Shown here in pieces: positions 46,239-53,906 of a stretch of DNA of 64,000 nucleotides (position 1 is its first letter; every line of letters starts with the position of its first letter). Origin of the DNA: Corynebacterium poyangense (GTDB lineage Bacteria > Actinomycetota > Actinomycetes > Mycobacteriales > Mycobacteriaceae); NCBI RefSeq assembly GCF_014522205.1, contig NZ_CP046884.1, forward strand, positions 2,232,001-2,296,000, written 5' to 3'. The translations under genes were made by a program, and so were the position numbers. The notes beneath the pieces were generated by a model, which saw only the letters and a program-made list of their open reading frames with translations, searched no databases and was not told where the DNA came from.

Positions 46239-46760
46239 TCATTCCCGTTCTAAGGGATCACGTAATTTCGCCATTAAGCGGCACAGGCTCTGTTGATCCT
46301 GTTGATTTAAACCCACATTCTCAAAGTATTCGTTAACGTGTTTAGTGCTTCTTTCTAGTAACTCTAAGCCTGATTCAGAAATTGACACGAGAGTTGAGCG
46401 TCGGTCTTTATCATTAGGAACCCTCGTTACTAAACCCTTAGCATCAAGTTTTCCTACTAAATGAGTTAAAGATGGCGGAGGAAGCTGCAATCGGCTATTG
46501 ATTTTGCTCATCGGAAGCCCCCCAGCCCGTGAATAAGACAACATAGTCAATAGCTCAAATTGATTAAACGTCACTCCAAAAGGTTTAAGGACATCCTCGG
46601 CACCCCGGCGAAGAATGTCCGCTCCCCTAATAATCCAGCTAATGGTTACTAATCCCTCCGCGGCGGTATCAGAATGCCGCTTAGCCCATTGCCGTTTCGC
46701 TTCAGCTAAGGTCTCCAGATAAGAAGTCGACTTATGAGAATGAGGGTTGTCCGACCCCAT
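46239..46760 (-). CDS. MarR family transcriptional regulator
   Basis: 173 aa with a winged-helix domain (FGVTFNQFELLTMLSYSRAGGLPMSKINSRL as the first part, NDKDRRSTLVSISESG as the wing). The strong ribosome-binding site AAGGAGG precedes the ATG at 46760. It lies 40 bp downstream of the acyl-CoA ligase and convergent with the racemase. MarR proteins next to acyl-CoA ligases often sense the CoA thioester; that role here is inference. Confidence 0.9.
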   Translation of the reverse strand: MGSDNPHSHKSTSYLETLAEAKRQWAKRHSDTAAEGLVTISWIIRGADILRRGAEDVLKPFGVTFNQFELLTMLSYSRAGGLPMSKINSRLQLPPPSLTHLVGKLDAKGLVTRVPNDKDRRSTLVSISESGLELLERSTKHVNEYFENVGLNQQDQQSLCRLMAKLRDPLERE

Positions 46761-46772
46761 CTAGGCCTCCTT

Positions 46773-46803
46773 AAAAAACTAAGATCAATCAGGCTGATCT
46801 TAG
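46773..46803 (-). terminator. Rho-independent terminator of the acyl-CoA ligase gene
   Basis: Perfect 9-bp stem CTAAGATCA/TGATCTTAG with a 7-nt spacer and a T-run on the minus strand. The stop codon of the ligase (46800-46802) lies inside the stem. Confidence 0.8.
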
Positions 46804-48539
46804 CCTTTCAAGTTTGGAAAATCCTCTTCCGAGTACTCGATGGAACCTTCTTTGGCCTCGGCACCTTCTTGGGCATGAATCTTTTGTTCACGTTCACGCA
46901 AAGCTACGCGTCGAATCTTTCCAGACACCGTCTTGGGCATCTCACAAAATTCCACGCGCCGAATGCGCTTATAGGGAGCCAAGTTTTCTCGACAGTATTT
47001 CAAAATAGACTCAGCAGTTTCCGCAGTGGGCTCCCAATTTGGCGCTAATCCGATATACGCCTTAGGGACAACAAGGCGGAGCGGATCCGGAGAAGGAACG
47101 ACGGCCACTTCCGCAACAGCTGGGTGTTCTATTGCTACTGACTCAAGTTCAAAAGGAGAAACTCGGTAATCTGAGGCTTTGAACACATCATCGGCTCTAC
47201 CGATATAGAAGAAATAACCGTCTTTGTCTTTCCGCGCGATATCTCCGGTGTGGTAATAACCATCGCGGAAAATCTCGGCATTCTTATCCGGGGCGTTTTC
47301 ATACCCGACGGTGACATTAACCGGACGAGGATCCATCTTGACGCAGATCTCACCAGTGTCGCCAATCTCGCCAGAAACCGGGTCTTTCAAGACAATTTCC
47401 ACGCCCGGCATCGGGCGTCCCATGGATGCTGGCTTAATTAATTGCCCAGGAGTGTTGGTAATCAACCCGGTGGTTTCGGTCTGTCCAAAACCATCTCGGA
47501 TTTCCTGTCCCCAACCGCGCTTAACAGTATTAAGCAACTCGGGGTTTAAGGGTTCTCCGCCTCCGATTAGCTGAGCGGGCGGGTTCTTCAGCGAGCTGAG
47601 GTCAGAATGTACCAACATACGCCATACCGTTGGTGGCGCCCAGAAACTATCTACCCCTTCTTCATCCATGATCGCCATCAGCGCCTTGGGATTAAAGCGA
47701 GTGTAGTTATAGATCAATACGGTTCCTCCGACAATCCAGGTGCCGAAGAAGTTGGCATAGACATGCATGGCCCAACCTGGTGCACCAATAGCAAGTTGCA
47801 CTTGGTGGGGCTTTAATCCCAGCCAAAATACCGTCGTCAAATGGCCAACTGCGTAGGAGGTGTGAGTGTGCTGAACCAACTTCGGGCGGGACGTCGTTCC
47901 TGAGGTGAAATAAATGAAAGAGAGTTCGTCGGCTCGGGTGGGTTCAGATAATTCAAACTCGGCTTCTGCGTTGTGGGAATCCGAGTAAAAAAGCGTGGGG
48001 TGTGCAGTTTGGTGAGGTTTTCCGTCCTGGATTTGGATGACGGTGAAATCACCGGCTACGTTGTCGAATTTCGCAGCGTCGCGATCATTAGCAACAACCC
48101 ACGAAATTTTGGCGTCTTCCACCCGGTGCTGTAGGTCCACATCTCCGAGCATCACCGTCGCTGGATTGATGACTATTCCGGCTCGAACACACGCTAGGAG
48201 GAATTCCCATAATTCCACCTGGTTGTTGAGCATCAGCATCATCCGATCTCCGCGTTTTACGCCCTGGTCTGTTAACCATCGCGCCAACTGTCGGGAACGC
48301 TCAGCCAGGTCTTTATAAGTTCGACGGCAACTTGTCCCATCTTCTTCACAAATGACTAAAGCTTCGCTCTGCGCAAAGTCAGGGTGATCTGCAAGATAAT
48401 CAAACCAGTCCGTCACAAAATTGAAAGTGTCAAACTGAGGCCACTTAAACTCTGACCGGACCTTGTCATAGTTTTCGGCATTCTCGATCAGATAGTTTCG
48501 GATACTGAGATATTTCTCGGTATTGGATCTCATCATCAT
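46800..48539 (-). CDS. Medium/branched-chain acyl-CoA synthetase (ACSM-like, AMP-forming)
   Basis: AMP-dependent ligase (579 aa) that activates a carboxylic acid to its CoA ester, the entry step for the neighbouring beta-oxidation genes. Motifs in order: YFTSGTTSRPKLVQHTH (P-loop), APGWAMHVYANFFGTW, DGFGQTETTG, YHTGDIARKDKDGYFFYIGR (hinge), and the adenylation Lys in MPKTVSGKIRR. The GWA segment and overall pattern resemble the ACSM/MacsA group, which takes medium and branched short-chain acids including 2-methylbutyrate. It begins with three consecutive ATG codons; the exact start is uncertain by two residues. A ~20-residue acidic C-terminal tail follows the domain. Confidence 0.9.
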   Translation of the reverse strand: MMMRSNTEKYLSIRNYLIENAENYDKVRSEFKWPQFDTFNFVTDWFDYLADHPDFAQSEALVICEEDGTSCRRTYKDLAERSRQLARWLTDQGVKRGDRMMLMLNNQVELWEFLLACVRAGIVINPATVMLGDVDLQHRVEDAKISWVVANDRDAAKFDNVAGDFTVIQIQDGKPHQTAHPTLFYSDSHNAEAEFELSEPTRADELSFIYFTSGTTSRPKLVQHTHTSYAVGHLTTVFWLGLKPHQVQLAIGAPGWAMHVYANFFGTWIVGGTVLIYNYTRFNPKALMAIMDEEGVDSFWAPPTVWRMLVHSDLSSLKNPPAQLIGGGEPLNPELLNTVKRGWGQEIRDGFGQTETTGLITNTPGQLIKPASMGRPMPGVEIVLKDPVSGEIGDTGEICVKMDPRPVNVTVGYENAPDKNAEIFRDGYYHTGDIARKDKDGYFFYIGRADDVFKASDYRVSPFELESVAIEHPAVAEVAVVPSPDPLRLVVPKAYIGLAPNWEPTAETAESILKYCRENLAPYKRIRRVEFCEMPKTVSGKIRRVALREREQKIHAQEGAEAKEGSIEYSEEDFPNLKG

Positions 48540-48733
48540 TCCCTAGGTCTATTGGAAAAAGGCACCTATCAAGCCGGTTCCACCACCGTTCAAGAGTTCT
48601 TATTTCAGTGATGCAAAACTCCAGCTTCGCCTCATGTGATCTGGGTCCTACCCAACATTACTTCGAAATTGAACTATTTCCTAGGGTTTTGTCCAAATTT
48701 CTTTCATTTCGAAGTATTTTTTGCCCATATCAG
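48540..48733. promoter_or_regulatory. Upstream region of the acyl-CoA ligase with a spaced 10-bp inverted repeat
   Basis: ACTTCGAAAT (48660-48669) and its exact complement ATTTCGAAGT (48706-48715) are 36 bp apart. Each arm holds the palindrome TTCGAA, so each could bind one dimer, allowing DNA looping or paired sites. They lie 120-175 bp upstream of the ligase start. No clear -10/-35 pair was found. Confidence 0.4.
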
Positions 48734-48786
48734 CCTAAAACCCCTCCTCACAGCTTTAGTAATACCTATAGGAGGAGGGGTTTAGG
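48734..48786 (-). terminator. Terminator downstream of tetR
   Basis: Inverted repeat CCTAAAACCCCTCCTC / GAGGAGGGGTTTAGG (one unpaired A) with a loop of about 22 nt. On the minus strand the stem ends in TTTT. It lies 50 bp after the tetR stop. Confidence 0.75.
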
Positions 48787-48836
48787 CCATAAACAAAGAG
48801 GAAGGATGCAGAGATTTCCTCGGCACCACGCGGCGA

Positions 48837-49559
48837 TCACGAGCGCACTTGCGCCATCCTCAAGGCAAGATGAACATACTCATGAGCAATATCTTCCGGA
48901 GAATCTGGACCACCCCAATGAAACCATCGTCCAATTCCCTGGCACATTGCCAGAATGGCGCGGGCGCATTCTACCGGGTAAGGAGTTGCGAAATCTCCCC
49001 TCTCCCGACCGTGATGGATGATTTCTCGGAACACCCCTTCAAAGCGATCCCGACGAATCATGTACTTTTCCCGATTTTCAGGCTCCAAAGCCCGTGTTTC
49101 CGAGTCTAAAATGGCAAGTTCTCGGTAATAAGCCATATAGAGAGAGGTGGCCATGACCGCGGCCGACAGCCTTTCCATGGCACTATCACCGGCTTCTTTC
49201 ACGGCCGCAGCAATTCGACCTTCAGCCTCAGTCATCGAATAATCCAGCAATGCAACGAGCATCGCCTGCTTGTTTTGATAGTGATAATACAACGCTGGGA
49301 CAGTACATCCCACGTCTTTCGCTATCATTCTTACGGTCGTGGCATGATACCCGACTTCATGAATTCTCTGGAGGGTCGCAGCAAGAATAGGGTGTAAGTC
49401 CAATGGCGGAAACTGTCGCCAGAGGCCGTCTTCATAGTTCCTCATAGCTGAGAAACCTTCAGACTCACGCTCGACTGCTTGCTTATGCCCTTTTTCCATA
49501 ACTTCGCATGTTACCGCGTCCACGACGGGAACCAGAATACTTCTCTCCCGTTTCGACAT
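48837..49559 (-). CDS. TetR family transcriptional regulator
   Basis: 240 aa. The N-terminal helix-turn-helix is clear (ILAATLQRIHEVGYHATTVRMIAKDVGCTVPALYYHYQNKQAML, about residues 57-100). It is preceded by an unusually long N-terminal arm of about 55 residues, so a later Met (residue 21 or 39) may be the true start. The ligand domain is helical and unspecific. It is divergent from the SDR gene, with a palindrome in between, and a related site stands at the thiolase promoter. I infer that it represses the branched-chain acyl-CoA genes in the manner of FadR/KstR-like TetR proteins. Confidence 0.9.
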   Translation of the reverse strand: MSKRERSILVPVVDAVTCEVMEKGHKQAVERESEGFSAMRNYEDGLWRQFPPLDLHPILAATLQRIHEVGYHATTVRMIAKDVGCTVPALYYHYQNKQAMLVALLDYSMTEAEGRIAAAVKEAGDSAMERLSAAVMATSLYMAYYRELAILDSETRALEPENREKYMIRRDRFEGVFREIIHHGRERGDFATPYPVECARAILAMCQGIGRWFHWGGPDSPEDIAHEYVHLALRMAQVRS

Positions 49560-49630
49560 CCCACGCGGAAGCGGTCTACGTCGAAAAAGAAAATTTTAGT
49601 TGCGCACATCACGCTGAGGTGTTAGATTAG

Positions 49631-49644
49631 TTATCGTTCGATAA
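49631..49644. promoter_or_regulatory. Palindromic operator between tetR and the SDR gene
   Basis: TTATCG-TT-CGATAA, 6-bp arms with 2-bp centre, 30 bp before the SDR start and 72 bp before the tetR start. Probable binding site of the adjacent TetR; a near copy is at 41789-41802. Confidence 0.65.
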
Positions 49645-49673
49645 ATAAGGAACCGGCTATCTAGGAGAGAAGA

Positions 49674-50429
49674 ATGAAAATCTCAGGGAAATCAGCCCTC
49701 GTCACCGGGGGAGCCTCCGGACTCGGTTTGGCCACTGTCCAACGCCTTGCTTCTGAAGGAGCTCGCGTAGTTGCCATCGACTTGGAACGATCCAACACAG
49801 CAGAGTTAGACAAACTAGAAAATGTGGAATTTGTCCCCGCTGACGTCACCAACGAAGAACAAGTCCACAATGCCGTCGAAGTTGCCAATAACCGTGGCGA
49901 TCTCGCTATTACCGTGAATTGCGCTGGTATCGGCAATGGCATTAAAACAGCTGGATCCAAGGGCCCCTTCCCTCTCGATCAATTCCGCAAGGTCATCGAT
50001 GTCAATCTCATCGGTACTTTCAACGTCATTCGGTTGGCTGCTCAAGCCATGCTCAGCAATGAACCAGATAGCGAGGAGCGTGGGGTCATCGTCAACACCG
50101 CTTCAGTTGCCGCTTTCGACGGACAGATTGGACAAGCCGCCTATACCGCTTCCAAAGCTGGCATTGTTGGGATGACGCTACCTATCGCGCGTGATCTTTC
50201 CCGCGATCTGATCCGAGTCATGACCATTGCGCCTGGAACATTCGATACTCCGATTATCGACACCATTCCCCCGGAGATTCGCCAATCATTGGAAAAGCAG
50301 ATCCCGCATCCCTCTAGGTTTGGTAAGCCCGCAGAGTTTGCTGACCTGGTAGCAGCCATTATTGGGAACCCGGTGCTCAATGGTGAGACAATTCGCCTCG
50401 ATGGAGCAATCCGAATGGCACCCAAATAA
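49674..50429 (+). CDS. HSD10-type 3-hydroxyacyl-CoA dehydrogenase (SDR)
   Basis: Short-chain dehydrogenase of 251 aa with the NAD-binding TGGASGLGLATV, the ADVTNEEQV segment, VNCAGIGNG, the catalytic Ser in VNTASVAAF and Tyr/Lys in YTASKAG. The C-terminal LSRDLIRVMTIAPGTFDTPI and HPSRFGKPAEFADLV blocks are those of type 2 3-hydroxyacyl-CoA dehydrogenase (HSD17B10), which in isoleucine breakdown oxidises 2-methyl-3-hydroxybutyryl-CoA. It supplies the one beta-oxidation step missing from the thiolase operon. AGGAG precedes the ATG; a terminator follows. Confidence 0.92.
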   Translation: MKISGKSALVTGGASGLGLATVQRLASEGARVVAIDLERSNTAELDKLENVEFVPADVTNEEQVHNAVEVANNRGDLAITVNCAGIGNGIKTAGSKGPFPLDQFRKVIDVNLIGTFNVIRLAAQAMLSNEPDSEERGVIVNTASVAAFDGQIGQAAYTASKAGIVGMTLPIARDLSRDLIRVMTIAPGTFDTPIIDTIPPEIRQSLEKQIPHPSRFGKPAEFADLVAAIIGNPVLNGETIRLDGAIRMAPK

Positions 50430-50446
50430 TTTTAAAAAGCTACCCC

Positions 50447-50479
50447 AGAGGTGGGATCCGATGTGATCTCACCTCTTTT
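50447..50479 (+). terminator. Terminator after the SDR gene
   Basis: 12-bp stem AGAGGTGGGATC with GATCTCACCTCT (one G-T pair), 6-nt loop, then TTTT. Confidence 0.85.
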
Positions 50480-50579
50480 CCTCAATTAGACTCAGCCAGC
50501 GAGAGAGTATTATAGAACCCTATTTTCAGGGATCGATCTTGAACAGATCATGCCCGGACAAGAGATATAAGGAGCAACA

Positions 50580-51356
50580 ATGAAAATTGTTGTGTTATTG
50601 AAGGAAGTTCCAGACACCTACGGTGAGCGTCACATTGATCTGGAAACCGGTCTCGCAGATCGCACCAACTCTGATGCTGTTCTCGACGAGATCTGTGAAC
50701 GCGCGGTAGAAGCAGCACTAAACATCGCTGAAAACTCCGATGGGGTGGAAGTTGATGTCCTGTGTATGGGACCGCAATCGGCAGTAAGTAGTATCAGAAA
50801 AGCTTTGGCCATGGGTGCAGAAAAGGCCATCCATATTGTGGACGAGGATCTTCTTGGAGCAGATACTCTACTCACGGCCGAGATGCTCGCCGCAGCTATT
50901 TCTCGGGGTGAATATGACTTAATAGTTGCAGGCAATCTCTCTACTGATGGCAATGGTGGCGTGGTCCCCGCCATGGTTGCTGAACTCCTTGATTACCCGC
51001 ACCTGACCCAACTCACCGAAGTCACGGTGGAGGGGAAAACCGTCAGCGGAGTTCGTTCCTCTGATTCAGCGACTATGAATATTGAAGGTGAGCTTCCGGC
51101 CGTCATCTCTATCACGGAAACGTTCCCGGATGCGCGGTTCCCGAATTTCAAAGGCTTAAAGGCCGCGAAGTCCAAGCCCGTTGAGACCTTAAGTGCCGAG
51201 GACCTCGGTGTAGACCCCCTCGATTTTTCTGTCCCGCGGTCAATTATGATTTCAGCCAATCAACGCCCTCCCCGTGAAACGGGCGAAAAGATCACTGACG
51301 ACGGAACCGCGGCGGCAAAGATCGCGGAATTCCTTGCTAGCAACGGCCACATCTAG
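50580..51356 (+). CDS. etfB: Electron transfer flavoprotein, beta subunit
   Basis: 258 aa. The N-terminal KIVVLLKEVPDT, the AMP-binding region around LIVAGNLSTDGNGGVVPAMVAELL, and the SVPRSIMISANQRP segment are typical of EtfB. With EtfA it carries electrons from acyl-CoA dehydrogenase to the membrane. The gene has a strong AAGGAG site, a possible -10 TATTAT at 50507-50512, and its own leader, so it starts a new transcript after the SDR terminator. It is 9 bp from etfA. Confidence 0.95.
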   Translation: MKIVVLLKEVPDTYGERHIDLETGLADRTNSDAVLDEICERAVEAALNIAENSDGVEVDVLCMGPQSAVSSIRKALAMGAEKAIHIVDEDLLGADTLLTAEMLAAAISRGEYDLIVAGNLSTDGNGGVVPAMVAELLDYPHLTQLTEVTVEGKTVSGVRSSDSATMNIEGELPAVISITETFPDARFPNFKGLKAAKSKPVETLSAEDLGVDPLDFSVPRSIMISANQRPPRETGEKITDDGTAAAKIAEFLASNGHI

Positions 51357-51365
51357 GAGAAAGCC

Positions 51366-52343
51366 ATGAATAACCCCATTGTGGTGGTCATTGATAAAAA
51401 TGCCGAAGCACAACCTGATTTAGCCGCCGCCACCGAACTACTGGGTGCAGCTTCGCAGATTGGCACACCGGTTGCCCTGGTACTAGGGGTGCCCGAGAGT
51501 GATCGGGACTCCCTCGCCAAGGAACTAGGCCAGCGAGGGGCAACCGAAGTGTTAGTCTGCGGGGAGGAAGCTGCGTCGGACCTTACTACTCCGACAGTAG
51601 ATGCTTTGGTTGCCGCAGATGAGTCCCTCAAACCAGAGGCCATCTTGCTGGCTCACACTGTGGAAGGGCGAGACGCTGCCGCCCGGTTTGCTGCCCGGAA
51701 GAAGCGCGCTCTCAACCTGAATGTCTTAGGCGTCGAGCGCGACGAGGAAGGCATCATCGCTCATCACTCAGTGTATGGCGGGCAATACCTCGTTGATTCC
51801 GCAACCACGTTCGGGGCCCCGGTCATTACCGTTCGCCCCGGCGCGGTAGAAGCCCAAGCCGAAGCAGCCGACGCCAATATTCGCGAGATTTCTCCCGAAC
51901 AGGCTGGCCGCAAAACGGCAAAAATCACCTCCGTTTCCCCTAAAGCTAAAGATGGAAAGCGTCCTGATTTGCGAAGCGCCTCCCGAGTTGTGTCTGGAGG
52001 CCGCGGTTTAGGTTCCGAAGAAGGCTTCGACCTGGTATATCAGCTAGCAGACGCCTTAGGAGCAGCAGTCGGGGCATCGCGCGCTGCCGTCGACGCCGGT
52101 TACATCGATTCCAGCAGCCAGGTGGGACAAACTGGGGTAACAATTTCACCTGACCTGTATATCTCGCTAGGAATTTCCGGCGCTATCCAACACCTAGCAG
52201 GTATGCAAACCGCTAAGACTATCGTTGCGATTAATAAAGACACCGATGCTCCCATTTTTGACATTGCAGATTTCGGTGTAGTTGGTGACATCTTTGAGAT
52301 TGTCCCCGCATTGATTGACGCCATCGCTGAAAAGAAGAGGTAA
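51366..52343 (+). CDS. etfA: Electron transfer flavoprotein, alpha subunit
   Basis: 325 aa. The C-terminal FAD-binding domain has [53 protein letters not shown] and [22 protein letters not shown], all EtfA landmarks. The N-terminal domain is the usual Rossmann-like module. The pair is followed after only 4 bp by a membrane b-type cytochrome gene, which suggests shared expression and perhaps an electron path from ETF into the membrane. Confidence 0.95.
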   Translation: MNNPIVVVIDKNAEAQPDLAAATELLGAASQIGTPVALVLGVPESDRDSLAKELGQRGATEVLVCGEEAASDLTTPTVDALVAADESLKPEAILLAHTVEGRDAAARFAARKKRALNLNVLGVERDEEGIIAHHSVYGGQYLVDSATTFGAPVITVRPGAVEAQAEAADANIREISPEQAGRKTAKITSVSPKAKDGKRPDLRSASRVVSGGRGLGSEEGFDLVYQLADALGAAVGASRAAVDAGYIDSSSQVGQTGVTISPDLYISLGISGAIQHLAGMQTAKTIVAINKDTDAPIFDIADFGVVGDIFEIVPALIDAIAEKKR

Positions 52344-52347
52344 CCTG

Positions 52348-53841
52348 ATGAGCTCCGCACGCGTGCGTCGCGGCCTTCCCCGGCGACCCGGCGAAGAACC
52401 CTGGCCATTGGTCGAGAGCATAGGCACTACACCCCCCGAGTCTGAGGCCAGTGCGCCTATCGACTCAAAACCTAAAGAAAGTTCGACGCCCTCTAGTCCG
52501 GCACCAGCCACTACATTGCGTCAGGGGTTACCTCGTTCCAGCGGCGGGGATCCTTGGCCGCCACTCCACGAGACAGAGGTGACTGCGTCGACTACTGAGG
52601 ACACCCAACCTGCCTCAGCGCCATCCGACACTGGAGTAGCTGACTCGGAGCCCAAGGCTGCTCAACCCGCGGCTCGAAAGACTTTTGCGGCTGCCCCGCC
52701 GGAAGGATTAAGGCGGGGGTTGCCACGAAGCTCTGGGGGAGAAAAATGGCCAGATGCAGTTCCTGAAACTGCCCCGGCTCCAGAGCCAACTCCAGTACCG
52801 GAAAAGCCTTCGGCACCGGTGAAGAAGCCTGCTGCGGCTACGGCGAAACCTCAGCCCAAACCGCAGGAGAAGAAAAAAGAGGTAACGCAGCAGCAACAGC
52901 AGCCAGAGCCAGAGGAGAAGAAGGATCATTCTCGACTCTGGAAGTTGCTAGGGAAAACAGCCATCGGCGTGTTAGCGTTTATCGGGGCGCTGACACTTAT
53001 AGCGCTGTGCTTCCGTTGGGTGCTGAGCTTTGGCCCCATGCACAGTTTCATTACTCGCTATCCAGGTGCTGCTCCGCTGCCGGAACATGCTCCCGTGGGT
53101 ATGCCGGCTTGGTTGAATTGGCAGCACTTCCTGAACGTTTTCTTCATGGTTCTGATAGTGCGTACCGGTCTTCAGATTCGCCACGAAACCAAACCCCCGG
53201 CTTATTGGAAGCCGCGCTTCGGTGATGGGAAAAAAGTTAGTTTAACCATCTGGCTTCACCAGACATTAGATGTGCTGTGGCTAGTTAACGGGCTAATTTT
53301 CTTTATTCTGCTGTTTAGTACTGGCCAGTGGATGAGGATTGTCCCTACCAGTTGGGACGTGTTCCCCAATGCTCTTTCGGCTGGGTTACAGTATTTGGCC
53401 CTGGATTGGCCGACAGAAAACGGCTGGGTGCACTTTAATGCTCTGCAGCAGTTGGCCTACTTCACCACGGTGTTTATTGCCGCTCCGCTGGCAATAATTA
53501 CCGGTATTCGAATGAGTAATTTCTGGTCCAATGACTGGAAACGACTCAGCTCCGCTTATCCGATTGAAGTAGCACGGAAAATACATTTCCCGGTGATGGT
53601 GTACTTCGTTATTTTCGTCATCATTCACGTGGTATTGGTGTTTATTACTGGGGGATTGCGGAACCTCAACCACATGTATGCTGCCCAGGGTGATAGTGAT
53701 CCGGCCGTGTACGCCCATAACTGGTGGGGATTTGTCTTCTTTGCGATATCCCTCGTGGTTATTGGGGGCGCTATGGCGGCCATGCGACCGGTTTTCGTCG
53801 CCCCTATTGCGGGAACTATGGGCGAGGTCACAGCGCGCTAA
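52348..53841 (+). CDS. Cytochrome b561/hydrogenase-type membrane protein with three RxGLPR repeats
   Basis: 497 aa from the ATG at 52348. The cytosolic first ~200 residues contain three related repeats: RRGLPRRPGEEPWP, RQGLPRSSGGDPWP and RRGLPRSSGGEKWP. They are joined by Pro/Ala/Glu-rich linkers and followed by a Pro/Lys/Gln/Glu-rich stretch. The remaining part has one helix (GVLAFIGALTLIALCFRWVL) and a four-helix cytochrome b core with candidate heme His in NWQHFLNVFFM, LTIWLHQTLDVLW, ARKIHFPVM and IIHVVLVF. Such proteins pass electrons to quinone. It lies in one unit with etfBA, so it may be the ETF dehydrogenase partner or substitute; that is inference. A strong terminator follows. Confidence 0.85.
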   Translation: MSSARVRRGLPRRPGEEPWPLVESIGTTPPESEASAPIDSKPKESSTPSSPAPATTLRQGLPRSSGGDPWPPLHETEVTASTTEDTQPASAPSDTGVADSEPKAAQPAARKTFAAAPPEGLRRGLPRSSGGEKWPDAVPETAPAPEPTPVPEKPSAPVKKPAAATAKPQPKPQEKKKEVTQQQQQPEPEEKKDHSRLWKLLGKTAIGVLAFIGALTLIALCFRWVLSFGPMHSFITRYPGAAPLPEHAPVGMPAWLNWQHFLNVFFMVLIVRTGLQIRHETKPPAYWKPRFGDGKKVSLTIWLHQTLDVLWLVNGLIFFILLFSTGQWMRIVPTSWDVFPNALSAGLQYLALDWPTENGWVHFNALQQLAYFTTVFIAAPLAIITGIRMSNFWSNDWKRLSSAYPIEVARKIHFPVMVYFVIFVIIHVVLVFITGGLRNLNHMYAAQGDSDPAVYAHNWWGFVFFAISLVVIGGAMAAMRPVFVAPIAGTMGEVTAR

Positions 53842-53851
53842 AAACCAGAAA

Positions 53852-53888
53852 GCATGCCCGACGACACTGACCACGGCGTCGGGCATGC
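53852..53888. terminator. Bidirectional terminator between the cytochrome gene and ppk2
   Basis: Perfect 12-bp stem GCATGCCCGACG/CGTCGGGCATGC, 13-nt loop, between convergent genes. Confidence 0.85.
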
Positions 53889-53906
53889 AGCTCAGGGGGC
53901 GGGGGA

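Noticed and set aside
52708..52929. Very Leu-rich minus-strand frame that looks like a membrane peptide
   Set aside because: It is the antisense reading of the Pro/Lys/Glu-rich linker of the cytochrome b gene; hydrophobicity is an artefact of codon complementarity.
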